The notes beneath the pieces were generated by a model that was not told the origin of the DNA, ran no database searches, and worked only from the letters and a program-made list of their open reading frames with translations. Below are positions 26,604 through 35,195 of a stretch of 38,886 nt of DNA, in pieces. The stretch lies in the NCBI GenBank assembly GCA_022072255.1, contig JAJVHZ010000067.1:1-38886 (forward strand). The letters run 5' to 3'. The first letter of the stretch is position 1, and every line of letters begins with the position of its first letter. The stretch is from Gammaproteobacteria bacterium (lineage in GTDB: Bacteria > Pseudomonadota > Gammaproteobacteria > JAJPIJ01). The translations under genes were made by a program, and so were the position numbers.

Positions 26604-27443
26604 TCAGTCGCCGTTCGTCGCCTGCGTGTTGCTGGCGACGCAGAACAGCCGGCCATCATCCAGGCGCAATGCCGTCAATTGACCACCCCACACACAGCCG
26701 GTATCCAGGCCGACCACGTTGTGCTCACCGGTTCGCGCCGGCGCAAGGTGCAAGGTGGCCCAATGACCGAACAATACGCGCGTGCCACGGCTGGCGCGAC
26801 CGGGCACGGCGTACCAGGGCAGCAGCTTTCCCGCCTGCGTGCCGGGCGGACCTTTGGGCTTGAGATCCACGCGCCCGCGCTGGGTGCAATAGCGCATGCG
26901 CGTGAGGCTATTGGTAATGAATCGCAAGCGGTCGTTTCCGGCGAGATCGCTCGACCATTTATCGGGTTCATTGCCGTACATGTCGCGTAGGAACTCCGCG
27001 CAGCGTCCCCCCCGCAGAGCCTGCTCCAGCTCCGCTGCCCTGGCGAGCGCGTCATGCACGCTCCATTGCGGCGGCAGGCCGGCATGAACGAGCAGGGTGT
27101 TGCGGGCGGCGTCGTGGTGCAGCAGGGGGCGATGCCGCAGCCATTGCAGGAGCGGTTCGCGATCCGCCGCGTTCAGGATCTCGGCCAAGGTATCGTGGCG
27201 GTGCGGTTTGCGGCCGCCCCATGCACACGCCAGCAGGTGCAGATCGTGATTGCCCAGGACGGTGACGACGCGATCGTCCAGCGAATGCACGAACCGCAGC
27301 ACCGCGAGTGAATCGGGGCCGCGATTGACGAGATCGCCAGCGAACCAGAGCGTATCCACGGCCGGATCGAAGTGCACCGCCGCGAGCAGCCGCTGCAGCT
27401 CCTCGAAGCAGCCCTGCACGTCCCCGATGGCATAGGTCGCCAC
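26604..27443 (-). CDS. apaH: Symmetrical diadenosine tetraphosphatase
   Basis: A 279-residue ApaH, the metal-dependent phosphoesterase that splits Ap4A into two ADP and also removes Np4 caps from RNA. The calcineurin-type metal motifs are complete: GDVQGC (7-12), GDLVNRGPDS near 41-50, GNHDLHLLA near 64-72, LLVHAG in the middle and GHWA late in the protein. Length matches E. coli (280). It lies 28 bases after apaG on the same strand, the standard apaG-apaH order. The ksgA gene that often precedes apaG elsewhere is replaced here by a prohibitin-like gene. Confidence 0.98.
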   Translation of the reverse strand: MATYAIGDVQGCFEELQRLLAAVHFDPAVDTLWFAGDLVNRGPDSLAVLRFVHSLDDRVVTVLGNHDLHLLACAWGGRKPHRHDTLAEILNAADREPLLQWLRHRPLLHHDAARNTLLVHAGLPPQWSVHDALARAAELEQALRGGRCAEFLRDMYGNEPDKWSSDLAGNDRLRFITNSLTRMRYCTQRGRVDLKPKGPPGTQAGKLLPWYAVPGRASRGTRVLFGHWATLHLAPARTGEHNVVGLDTGCVWGGQLTALRLDDGRLFCVASNTQATNGD

Positions 27444-27471
27444 GCTTGGCCCCGAGGCATGGCCTTGCGGC

Positions 27472-27849
27472 CTAGTGGAAGACCTGGGACGCGGCCAGCC
27501 GGAACGGAGCGATCGGGGCGTCGAACGCCACGCCGTCGTCGCCGACCATCTGGTAGCTGCCGTGCATGGTCCCGACCGGCGTCCCTATGGCCGCCGCGCT
27601 CGTGTATCGGAATGCCTCACCGGGCGCGAGATGCGGGTGTTGCCCTACCACGCCCGGCCCGCGGACCTCTTCGATCCGGCCGTTGGCGTCCGTGATGACC
27701 CAGTGCCGCGACTGCAGGCGCGCCCGCACGGTTCCGGTATTGCGAATGGTGATGGTATAGGCGAATACGTACCGCCCGTCCTCCGGCGAGGACTGGTCCT
27801 CGACGTAGGTGGTCTCCACCGTGACCGACAATGCGTGCGCATCTCTCAT
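27472..27849 (-). CDS. apaG: ApaG family protein
   Basis: A 125-residue ApaG, exactly the E. coli length. It is an all-beta, fibronectin-III-like single domain with the typical FAYTITIRNTGT strand, LQSRHWVITDANG, VVGQHPHLAPGEAFRYTS and MHGSYQMVGDDG segments. Its biochemical role is still unclear; it is conserved beside apaH, and similar domains occur in eukaryotic F-box proteins. The gene starts 16 bases after the prohibitin-like gene ends and precedes apaH by 28 bases, so the three likely share a transcript. Confidence 0.97.
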   Translation of the reverse strand: MRDAHALSVTVETTYVEDQSSPEDGRYVFAYTITIRNTGTVRARLQSRHWVITDANGRIEEVRGPGVVGQHPHLAPGEAFRYTSAAAIGTPVGTMHGSYQMVGDDGVAFDAPIAPFRLAASQVFH

Positions 27850-27865
27850 GGGCCGGTGTCGGCGC

Positions 27866-28654
27866 CTACTGTCCGGGCTGCGACAGGTTGATGAGGGGCA
27901 TTGCGCCGCCCGTGACCTGAGGCATGTAGCCGTTCCATTTCTCTATCGCCTTGAGCTGCGCCTCGATGCGCCGCAACTCCACGAGCTCCGGCGTGACGTT
28001 CTCCTTCTGCAGTCTCAGCGACTCGGCTTCGGCGCGCGCCTGAGTGAGCTTCTGTTCGGCCTCGACCTTGATGCGCTCGAGGTCGCGCTGCGCCTTCAGC
28101 GCCAGCTGCTCGGCCGCCTGCTTGCCCTCGATCGCCGCGGTGAACTGCTCGGAGAAGCGGAAATTGACGATGGCGAAGTCGTCGACGACCACGTTGTACT
28201 GCATCAGGCGCGTGTGCAGGATGTCGCGGATCTCCTCGCGCACCTTCTCGCGCTGGGTGATGAGCTCGACCGCCGTGTACCGGGCAGTCACCGCCTTGAC
28301 CACCTCCTGCACGGTGGGATCGATGACGCGCTGCGTATACTCGTCCTTCAGGTTCTGATACACCCAGTTCGTCCTGGCCGGGTCGATGTGATAGTTGAGC
28401 GCCACGGTACTGTGGGTGTCCTGCAGGTCCTTCGAGGACGCGGCCGTTTCCGTCTGTTCCTTCTGGATGCGCACGTCCATCTTGACCACGGACTCCACGA
28501 ACGGGATGCGCAGGTGTATGCCCTCGCCCAGCACGCGATCGGAAACCGCTCCCAGCCGCACCACCACGCCGCGCTGACCGGGTCCGACGATGACGTAGGA
28601 GTTCAGCAGCAGGAGCACAACGATGATGACGGGAAGCAGCTTCAGGGCGCGCAT
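27866..28654 (-). CDS. Prohibitin-like SPFH-domain membrane protein
   Basis: A 262-residue protein with one N-terminal transmembrane helix (about residues 5-20) followed by an SPFH/prohibitin domain. VGPGQRGVVVRLG, LGEGIHLRIPFVESVVKMDVRIQ and the TSRYTAVELIT-like segment match the family, and a long charged coiled coil follows (about 165-240). These proteins form large ring-like membrane assemblies that organise membrane regions or hold proteases such as FtsH. I start it at the ATG of 28654 because GAGAGGGGA lies at a good distance and the helix then comes first; an earlier ATG 24 codons upstream adds polar sequence. It heads a unit with apaG and apaH. The closest relatives would be bacterial prohibitin homologues rather than HflK or HflC, since no partner gene is adjacent. 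Confidence 0.9.
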   Translation of the reverse strand: MRALKLLPVIIVVLLLLNSYVIVGPGQRGVVVRLGAVSDRVLGEGIHLRIPFVESVVKMDVRIQKEQTETAASSKDLQDTHSTVALNYHIDPARTNWVYQNLKDEYTQRVIDPTVQEVVKAVTARYTAVELITQREKVREEIRDILHTRLMQYNVVVDDFAIVNFRFSEQFTAAIEGKQAAEQLALKAQRDLERIKVEAEQKLTQARAEAESLRLQKENVTPELVELRRIEAQLKAIEKWNGYMPQVTGGAMPLINLSQPGQ

Positions 28655-28851
28655 CGCGTAATTTCCCCTCTCGGATCCGCCTGTCGGCGGCTGGCGAAAG
28701 ACGTCTCGGACTGCCCGTGGATTCATCGGTGCAAGTTAGCATAGCGGCCGCCCTGCTCAAAGGGCCGGGGTCCGGCGGGCAAGACGGTCATTGACGCTGC
28801 GGCCGGCGAAAAATCACTATCGGCGGACCGTCAGCTCCGGCGGAATCCACG

Positions 28852-29055
28852 ATGAAAACAAGCGCCATCCTGGAGATCAGCGGCGGGAAGGCCCACGCGG
28901 CTCCCGCGCATGCGCCGCTGAACGGGGTGCTGCGCGAAATGCTGGTGCTGCGCGTGGGATTGCTGGTCATCTCATGGCGCTGATGACCGAGCGTCGTATA
29001 CGTCATCTGCCGGTGCTCGGCGGGCGACGGCTGGCGGGCATGCTGTCCATTCACT
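28852..29055 (+). pseudogene. Broken CBS-domain protein gene
   Basis: The ATG at 28852 opens a frame starting MKTSAILE and continuing to a VGLLVIS segment, which matches the N-terminus and first half of small CBS-domain proteins (M-K-x-x-x-IL, then a VGALLV strand). It stops at a TGA (28981-28983). In another frame the sequence from 28971 reads LMALMTERRIRHLPVLGGRR followed by LAGMLSI, a textbook second CBS repeat. About 60 to 70 residues that should lie between the two are missing. The simplest reading is an intact tandem-CBS gene that lost an internal block and its frame. It is convergent with comM, whose stop codon lies 12 bases beyond. Confidence 0.75.
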
Positions 29056-29066
29056 GCCGTCAGGCC

Positions 29067-30578
29067 TCAGTCGGATCGCGCGTCGGCGCGCCGATAGGAG
29101 ATCGCCTCGGCGAGGTGGGAGGTGAGGATGCGGTCCTCCGCGGCGAGATCGGCAATGGTGCGGGCCACCTTCAACACCCGGTGGACCGAACGCGCCGACA
29201 ACCCCAGTCGGTCCACGGCGGTATGGAGCAGGCCCTGCTCGACCTGCCCGAGCACGCACAGGCGCTCGGCTTCCCTGTTGGACATGCAGGCATTGGCCGT
29301 GCCGATCCTTTCGATCTGCCGCAATCGCGCCACTTCCACGCGCGCACGCACGGTGGCGCTGTGTTCACCGGCCGGCGAGCCGGCAAACAGCTGTGCATGT
29401 TCGATACCCGGCACCTCGACCTGGATGTCGATGCGATCGAGCAGGGGCCCGGATATGCGCGAGCGGTAGCGCGCGACCTCGCCGGGCGTGCAGCGGCATC
29501 GCCCGTGCGGATCGCCGAGGTAGCCGCACGGGCAGGGATTCATCGCTGCGATCAGTTGCACCCGTGCCGGAAAGCTCGCCTGGCGCGCGGCGCGTGAAAT
29601 CGTGATACGGCCGCTCTCCAGCGGTTCCCGGAGCACCTCCAGTACGTGCCGTTCGAACTCGGGCAGCTCGTCCAGGAACAGCACGCCGTGGTGCGCCAGG
29701 GAGATCTCACCGGGCCGCGGGTCGCCGCCGCCTCCGACCAGTGCCACCGCCGAGGCGGTGTGATGTGGCTGGCGGAACGGCCGCTGCCGCCATTGTCGGG
29801 TGTCGAAACCGGAGTGGCTTACGGACGCCACCGCCGCCGACTCGACAGCCTCCGCGTCGGTCATCGGCGGCAACAGGGCCGGCAGGCGCGTGGCCAGCAT
29901 CGTCTTGCCTGATCCCGGAGGCCCGATCATGAGCATGTTGTGGGCGCCGGCCGCGGCGACCTCGAGGGCGCGCTTGGCATGGGCCTGGCCGCGTATGTCG
30001 CAGAGATCCGGCCCGTGACAGTGTGCGGCGGCTTCCTCGGGCTGCGCACGATGCGGCGTCAGCGGCTGCTCGCCGTTCAGGTGCGCGCAGACGTCGAGCA
30101 GGTGGCCGGCCGGAAGGACCTTCAGACCTCGCACCAGGGCGGCCTCCGTCGCGTTGGACGTCGGCACGATCAGTGCCCGCTGCGTCTTCGCCGCAGCGAT
30201 ACTGATGGGAAGGACACCCGGGACCGGGCGTAACTCACCCGTCAGCGCGAGTTCGCCGATGAACTCGCACTCAGCCAGCCGTTCGCTGCGGATCTGGCCC
30301 GATGCCGCCAGTATCCCCAGTGCAATCGGGAGGTCGAAGCGGCCGCTGTGCTTGGGCAGGTCGGCCGGTGCGAGATTGATGGTGAGGCGCCGATAGGGGA
30401 ACTCGAAGCGGCTGTTCAGCAGCGCGCTACGAACCCGATCCTTGCTCTCCCTCACGGCGGTTTCGGGCAGACCCACGATTGACAGGCTGGGCAGGCCATT
30501 GGACAGATGGACTTCGACGCTGACGGGCGGCGCGTCGATACCTTGCTGAGTCCTGCTGTGTACGGTTGCGATACTCAT
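29067..30578 (-). CDS. comM: ComM / YifB-family Mg-chelatase-like AAA+ helicase
   Basis: A 503-residue ComM (E. coli YifB, 506), a hexameric AAA+ helicase that drives branch migration when incoming DNA is integrated during natural transformation. The N-terminal Lon-like domain (GLPSLSIVGLPETAVRESKDRVRSAL and LPKHSGRFDLPIALGIL) is followed by the AAA+ core with Walker A GPPGSGKT (219-226) and Walker B FLDELPEF. A CPCGYLGDPHGRCRC cysteine block comes next, then the Mg-chelatase-like C-terminal domain. I use the ATG at 30578 because MSIATVHSRT is the family start; the frame is open further upstream without similarity. ubiK lies 22 bases upstream on the same strand. No other competence genes are in the window. 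Confidence 0.96.
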   Translation of the reverse strand: MSIATVHSRTQQGIDAPPVSVEVHLSNGLPSLSIVGLPETAVRESKDRVRSALLNSRFEFPYRRLTINLAPADLPKHSGRFDLPIALGILAASGQIRSERLAECEFIGELALTGELRPVPGVLPISIAAAKTQRALIVPTSNATEAALVRGLKVLPAGHLLDVCAHLNGEQPLTPHRAQPEEAAAHCHGPDLCDIRGQAHAKRALEVAAAGAHNMLMIGPPGSGKTMLATRLPALLPPMTDAEAVESAAVASVSHSGFDTRQWRQRPFRQPHHTASAVALVGGGGDPRPGEISLAHHGVLFLDELPEFERHVLEVLREPLESGRITISRAARQASFPARVQLIAAMNPCPCGYLGDPHGRCRCTPGEVARYRSRISGPLLDRIDIQVEVPGIEHAQLFAGSPAGEHSATVRARVEVARLRQIERIGTANACMSNREAERLCVLGQVEQGLLHTAVDRLGLSARSVHRVLKVARTIADLAAEDRILTSHLAEAISYRRADARSD

Positions 30579-30600
30579 CCCTGAGGACCATGGCGCGGTT

Positions 30601-30870
30601 CTAGCCGCCGGGTGGTGCGGGCGGTCGGCCAAGCGCCTGTTCGAGCGCAGCGACCTGCCTCTCCAGTTCCTCGAGCCGGGCGCGGGTGCGCGCGAGCACG
30701 GTGGTCTGTACATCGAACTCCTCGCGAGTGACCAGATCCATGCTGGCGAGCGCGCTGGTGAGCATGGCCCGCAGGTTCTTGCGCAGTTCGACGGCGGCAG
30801 GGCCGCTCATCCGCGGCAGCAGCCCCGCGATGCGCTCGATCAGGTTGTCCAGTCGGAGACTGTCGGTCAC
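30601..30870 (-). CDS. ubiK: UbiK accessory factor of ubiquinone biosynthesis
   Basis: An 89-residue protein of the UbiK/YqiC (BMFP) family. The first 50 residues form an amphipathic helix region (DSLRLDNLIERIAGLLP, then ELRKNLRAMLTSAL), and the last 40 form a coiled coil with the conserved LVTREEFDVQTTVLARTRARLEELE segment. UbiK trimerises and, with UbiJ, supports the aerobic ubiquinone-synthesis complex. I start it at GTG (30870), which gives the family's TDSLRLD beginning and has GAGG ten bases upstream. Beginning earlier would run through the glnK operator region. Its place between comM and the divergent glnK-amtB pair is the same in Pseudomonas and other gammaproteobacteria. Confidence 0.92.
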   Translation of the reverse strand: MTDSLRLDNLIERIAGLLPRMSGPAAVELRKNLRAMLTSALASMDLVTREEFDVQTTVLARTRARLEELERQVAALEQALGRPPAPPGG

Positions 30871-30944
30871 GGCATATGAGCCTCGATCACTCTGGCTGCA
30901 ACTCTCCGGCATGCCCGGTCTGCCGTCAATACCGGCGAGTGGGC

Positions 30945-30959
30945 GCCCCAGGATGGTGC
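30945..30959. promoter_or_regulatory. Putative NtrC operator 1
   Basis: GCCCC-AGGAT-GGTGC differs by one base from the NtrC half-site pattern GCACC-N5-GGTGC. Its centre is 30 bp from operator 2, about three helical turns, the arrangement used for cooperative NtrC binding upstream of sigma-54 promoters. Confidence 0.6.
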
Positions 30960-30974
30960 CCCGTGTATCAGTCA

Positions 30975-30989
30975 GCACCGTAGTGGTGC
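30975..30989. promoter_or_regulatory. Putative NtrC operator 2
   Basis: GCACC-GTAGT-GGTGC matches the NtrC pattern GCACC-N5-GGTGC exactly. It is centred 73 bp before the -24 GG element of the glnK promoter, or about 98 bp upstream of the expected transcription start, a normal enhancer position. Confidence 0.75.
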
Positions 30990-31053
30990 GTCGAGCCGGG
31001 GCCAGTTTGGACTCAATCATCGTAACCTGTTGGCGATTCATATTTTATCTGCC

Positions 31054-31069
31054 TGGCATGGCAGGTGCT
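31054..31069 (+). promoter_or_regulatory. Sigma-54 (RpoN) promoter of glnK-amtB
   Basis: TGGCATGGCAGGTGCT has the invariant GG (31055-31056) and GC (31067-31068) separated by ten bases, and TGGCA at -24 matches the consensus TGGCAC. With the two upstream NtrC sites this predicts nitrogen-limitation control of glnK-amtB, as established in enterobacteria and pseudomonads. Confidence 0.8.
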
Positions 31070-31141
31070 GATGGTGATGCGTGCACCCTTGGGACCCACA
31101 CGAGCCGATTCATGAAGTGGCGGGGTGACAAGCAGGAGTAG

Positions 31142-31585
<444 letters not shown>

Positions 31586-31620
31586 TAACCGTCCTGAATC
31601 ATCGAACCCTGGAGAATGTC

Positions 31621-33063
31621 ATGAAATCCCTGATTCGTTACGTTTTGCTCGTGCTCGCGCTGGGCATGGGCGGCACCGCACTCGCGCAGGACGTTGCCTC
31701 CCCGGAACCCGCCGCGGAGGTCGCGGCCGATCCGGCCGAGGCGGCTCCCGCGCCCGCAATCGACAAGGGCGACACCGCCTGGATGATCACCGCCACGGTG
31801 CTCGTGATCATGATGACAGTCCCCGGTCTGGCCCTGTTCTACGGCGGCATGGTGCGCGCCAAGAACATGCTGTCGGTCCTGATGCAGGTCTTCGCCACCT
31901 TCTCGCTGCTGGTCGTGCTCTGGGTGGTGTACGGCTACAGCGTCGCGTTCACCGAAGGCAACGCCTTCTTCGGCGGGTTGAGCAAGATGTTCCTCAGGGG
32001 TATAGACATCAGCACCGCGGCGGCGACCTGGAGCAAGGGCGTCTATATCCCCGAGTATATCTATGTGGCCTTCCAGGCAACCTTCGCGGGCATCACGCCG
32101 TGTCTCATCATCGGCGCGTTCGCCGAGCGCATGAAGTTCTCCGCCGTGCTGCTGTTCATGGTGTTGTGGTTCACCTTCTCGTACCTGCCGATGGCCCACA
32201 TGGTGTGGTACTGGGCCGGTCCGGATGCCTATACCGATGCCGCGGCTGCCGAAGCGGCGACTGCGACGGCGGGCTGGCTGTTCCAGAAGGGTGCGATGGA
32301 CTTCGCCGGCGGCACGGTGGTGCACATCAACGCCGGCATCGCCGGCCTGGTGGCCGCGATCGTCCTCGGGCGCCGGGTCGGCTACGGCCGCGAGGCGTTC
32401 ATGCCGCACAGCATGACCATGACCATGATCGGCGCCTCGCTGCTTTGGTGCGGATGGTTCGGGTTCAACGTCGGCTCCAATCTCGAATCGACCGGTCTTG
32501 CGGCGCTGGCCTTCATCAATACCTTCGTGGCGACCGCGATGGCGGCCATCTCCTGGATGTTCGTGGAATGGATCTTCCGCGGCAAACCCAGCATGTTGGG
32601 CGTCGCGTCCGGCGCGATCGCCGGCCTGGTGGCGATTACCCCGGCGTGCGGATTCGTCGGTCCCGTCGGCGCGATCATCCTCGGCCTCGTGGTGTCGCCC
32701 GTCTGTTACCTGTTCGTCTCCAAGGTCAAGGCCATGTTCCGCTACGACGACTCCCTGGACGTCTTCGGCGTGCACGCCATCGGTGGTATCGTCGGCGCGC
32801 TGGGCACCGGCATCTTCGGGGCGCCGTCCCTGGGCGGCCAGAGCTGGTACGACTACGTGGCGAACGCCGCCGGCGAATTCAGCATCTCCGGCCAGTTCAC
32901 GACGCAGCTCACCGCCGTGGTGGTGGCGATCCTCTGGTCTGCCGCGGTGGCGGCAATTGCGCTGCTCATCGTCAGGATGGTGGTCGGGCTGCGTGTGCCC
33001 GAGGATGTCGAGCGCGAGGGTCTCGACGTCGCCGAGCACGGCGAGCCGGCCTATCACATGTGA
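31621..33063 (+). CDS. amtB: Ammonium transporter AmtB
   Basis: A 480-residue ammonium channel with a cleavable signal peptide (cut likely after ALA, near residue 22), a 25-residue alanine/proline/glutamate-rich periplasmic extension, and eleven transmembrane helices. The twin pore histidines are His235 (GGTVVHINAG) and His385 (VFGVHAIGG). The C-terminal tail VEREGLDVAEHGEPAY is the segment contacted by GlnK. The extended N-terminus is longer than in E. coli. AmtB proteins pass ammonium and the analogue methylammonium, which matters here because the convergent operon encodes enzymes that act on ammonium or methylamine. It is co-transcribed with glnK and ends in a strong terminator. Confidence 0.98.
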   Translation: MKSLIRYVLLVLALGMGGTALAQDVASPEPAAEVAADPAEAAPAPAIDKGDTAWMITATVLVIMMTVPGLALFYGGMVRAKNMLSVLMQVFATFSLLVVLWVVYGYSVAFTEGNAFFGGLSKMFLRGIDISTAAATWSKGVYIPEYIYVAFQATFAGITPCLIIGAFAERMKFSAVLLFMVLWFTFSYLPMAHMVWYWAGPDAYTDAAAAEAATATAGWLFQKGAMDFAGGTVVHINAGIAGLVAAIVLGRRVGYGREAFMPHSMTMTMIGASLLWCGWFGFNVGSNLESTGLAALAFINTFVATAMAAISWMFVEWIFRGKPSMLGVASGAIAGLVAITPACGFVGPVGAIILGLVVSPVCYLFVSKVKAMFRYDDSLDVFGVHAIGGIVGALGTGIFGAPSLGGQSWYDYVANAAGEFSISGQFTTQLTAVVVAILWSAAVAAIALLIVRMVVGLRVPEDVEREGLDVAEHGEPAYHM

Positions 33064-33089
33064 TCCCCCTGACGTCTCCAGCCACCTTG

Positions 33090-33117
33090 CGGGCGCCCTC
33101 GGGCGCCCGTTTTTTTT
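33090..33117 (+). terminator. Intrinsic terminator of glnK-amtB
   Basis: CGGGCGCCC (33090-33098) pairs with GGGCGCCCG (33101-33109), giving at least an 8-bp GC stem with a tight loop, followed directly by eight T residues (33110-33117). This is a classic rho-independent terminator 27 bases after amtB. It shields the convergent regulator gene. Confidence 0.93.
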
Positions 33118-33155
33118 CAGTGTGACCGCCGACGATGCGGTGACTCGCGCTCGAG

Positions 33156-33797
33156 TCAGTCCGGGTTGCCACCGTACATGATGACCGAAAGCATCATGAT
33201 CGGCGTCTTGATGAGCTTCGCGGGACCGTGCGGGACCTCGCCGCGAAAGCTGAGGGAATCGCCGGGATTGAGCAGATACAACTCGGAGCCGTGGCGATAC
33301 TGGATCTTGCCCTTCAGCACATAGATGAACTCCGTGCCGGGGTGTTCGAAGGCGGGATAGACCTCGCTCGCGTCGTCCATGGTCACCAGGAAGGGTTCGA
33401 AGAGTGTCTGTGGGCCCTGATCGTAGGCGAGCAGATGGTAAGTGTGGCCGCGCCTGGTGCCGCGGCGCACCACCTCCATGCCGGCGCCGCTCCTGACAAG
33501 CTGTGCGCTTCCCGCCGGTACATCGTAGTACCGGAACAGGTGCGAGAGCGAAACGCCCAGGGCGCCGGCAATCTTGTTGAGCGTGTCCAGGCTGCAGGAG
33601 ACCTGGCCGTTCTCGATCTTCGACAGCATGCCGCGGCTGATGCCGGCCTGCTGCGCCACCTCGGCAATGGTCAGATGGTCGTGCCGACGCAGCTCGTGTA
33701 TCGCCCTGCCGAGAAACGCATCGAGCGAGCGCTCGCCCGTCCTGCCGGCGCCCTTCTTCTTCGAGCCGCGCGCACGCACGTCCTTGCGTGATTTCAT
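33156..33797 (-). CDS. XRE-family regulator with C-terminal cupin domain
   Basis: A 213-residue transcription factor. Residues 30-88 form an XRE/Cro-type helix-turn-helix (LTIAEVAQQAGISRGMLSKIENG as the core, then SLDTLNKIAGALGVSLSHLF). Residues about 130-205 form a small-molecule-binding cupin (HPGTEFIYVLKGKIQYRHG, then LNPGDSLSFRGEVPHGP), as in PuuR-type regulators of amine and amino-acid metabolism. The N-terminus is unusually lysine/arginine-rich and may add DNA contacts. It starts 31 bases after mgsC and is the last gene of the gmaS-mgsABC operon, so it is likely a local regulator of it, perhaps responding to a glutamate derivative. The direction of regulation is unknown. Confidence 0.93.
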   Translation of the reverse strand: MKSRKDVRARGSKKKGAGRTGERSLDAFLGRAIHELRRHDHLTIAEVAQQAGISRGMLSKIENGQVSCSLDTLNKIAGALGVSLSHLFRYYDVPAGSAQLVRSGAGMEVVRRGTRRGHTYHLLAYDQGPQTLFEPFLVTMDDASEVYPAFEHPGTEFIYVLKGKIQYRHGSELYLLNPGDSLSFRGEVPHGPAKLIKTPIMMLSVIMYGGNPD

Positions 33798-33828
33798 CCA
33801 CGCCCCCCCGCCGCGCCGCCGGTTTGCT

Positions 33829-35175
33829 TCAGCCGCTGTGCCCGGGGATCCAGCGCGTGCCGGCGAGCGGAACGCGAGCCATGGCGGCGGCCTCGACCGT
33901 CAGTGCGACCAGGTCCTCACGCTCGAGGTGGTGCACGTCGGACTTGCCGCATGCCCGAGCGATGGTGGTGAGCTCCATGTTCATCGTCTTCAGGTAGTTC
34001 TTTACGTGCTTGGCGCCGGTCTCGGGGGTGAGACGCTGCTCCAGCACCTCGTCCTGCGTCGTGATGCCGACCGGGCAGAGGCCGGTGTGGCAGTGGTGGC
34101 AGTAGCCCGGGGCCGTTCCCAGGGTCTCGTAGTCGGCAACCGCCGAGTGATGCTCGCCGCGCTGCAGATAGGTCTCGTTGTTGCAGCCCAGAGCGAAGAG
34201 GATACCCTGGCCGACGGAGACCGCATCGGCCCCCATCGCCAGTGCCTTGGCCGCATCGGCCCCGGTGCGGATGCCGCCGGAAACGATGAGCTGAACCTTG
34301 CCCTTCATGTTCATGTCTTCCAGCGCATCGACCGCCAGGCGGACCGCGGCCAGCGTCGGGATGCCGATGTGCTCGATGAACACGGTCTGCGTGGCGGCGG
34401 TGCCGCCCTGCATGCCGTCGACGACCACCACGTCCGCACCGGCGTGCACGCAGAGCTTTACGTCGTGGAAGGTGCGCGTGGCGCCGACCTTCGCGTAAAT
34501 GGGAACCTCCCAGTCGGTGATCTCGCGCAGTTCCTTGATCTTGATCGTGAGATCGTCCGGGCCGGTCCAGTCGGGATGGCGGCAGGCGGAGCGCTGATCC
34601 ACGCCTTCGGGTAGCGTGCGCATGCCGGCAACGCGTTTGTTGACCTTCTGACCGAGCAGCATGCCGCCGCCGCCGGGCTTGGCCCCCTGGCCGATGACGA
34701 CCTCGATGGCGTTGGCCTTGCGCACGTCGTCGGGATTGAAGCCGTAGCGCGAGGGCAGGCACTGGTACACGAGCGTCTTCGATGACTGCCGTTCCTCGGG
34801 CGTCATGCCGCCGTCGCCCGTCGTGGTCGACGTTCCGCATTCGGTCGCGGCGCGGCCGAGGGCCTCCTTCACGTTGGCCGACAGCGACCCGAAGCTCATC
34901 CCGGCGATGGTGATCGGGATATCGAGCTCGATCGGCTTTTTCGCGTAGCGGGTGCCCAGCACGGTCTTGGTCGCACACTTCTCGCGGTAGCCCTCCAGCG
35001 GATAACGTGTGATCGACCCGGCGAGAAACACCAGATCGTCGAAATGCGCCACCTTGCGCTTGGCGCCCAGCCCGCGGATCTCGTAAAGTCCGGTCGCCGC
35101 GGCACGCTGGATGTAGTCGATGGTCGACCGATCGAAAGTGTAATGATCTTCCTTCTGTATGCGTCGATGGCTCAC
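33829..35175 (-). CDS. mgsC: MgsC/GlxD-like glutamate-synthase FMN domain subunit
   Basis: A 448-residue protein equal to the FMN-binding central domain of the large subunit of glutamate synthase. FMN-site features are the GMSFGSLSANVKEALGRAA segment, the GQGAKPGGGGMLLGQKV loop, VVVDGMQGGTAAT, SGGIRTGADAAKALAMGAD and SVGQGILFALGC. A [3Fe-4S]-type cysteine set, CHHCHTGLCPVG, lies near residues 357-368. In split enzymes (MgsABC, or GlxBCD) this subunit receives ammonia or methylamine and makes glutamate or N-methylglutamate. It starts with GTG at 35175 after AGAGGA, 20 bases beyond mgsB; the frame is open much further upstream, but that part overlaps mgsB and mgsA and has no similarity. The symbol rests on context with gmaS; a plain glutamate-synthase-like role remains possible. 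Confidence 0.88.
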   Translation of the reverse strand: MSHRRIQKEDHYTFDRSTIDYIQRAAATGLYEIRGLGAKRKVAHFDDLVFLAGSITRYPLEGYREKCATKTVLGTRYAKKPIELDIPITIAGMSFGSLSANVKEALGRAATECGTSTTTGDGGMTPEERQSSKTLVYQCLPSRYGFNPDDVRKANAIEVVIGQGAKPGGGGMLLGQKVNKRVAGMRTLPEGVDQRSACRHPDWTGPDDLTIKIKELREITDWEVPIYAKVGATRTFHDVKLCVHAGADVVVVDGMQGGTAATQTVFIEHIGIPTLAAVRLAVDALEDMNMKGKVQLIVSGGIRTGADAAKALAMGADAVSVGQGILFALGCNNETYLQRGEHHSAVADYETLGTAPGYCHHCHTGLCPVGITTQDEVLEQRLTPETGAKHVKNYLKTMNMELTTIARACGKSDVHHLEREDLVALTVEAAAMARVPLAGTRWIPGHSG

Positions 35176-35195
35176 GGTTTGTGTCCTCTGCGAGA

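Noticed and set aside
31081-31101. A third NtrC site (GCACC at 31083) in the glnK leader
   Set aside because: The second half reads GACCC instead of GGTGC, and it would lie downstream of the promoter.
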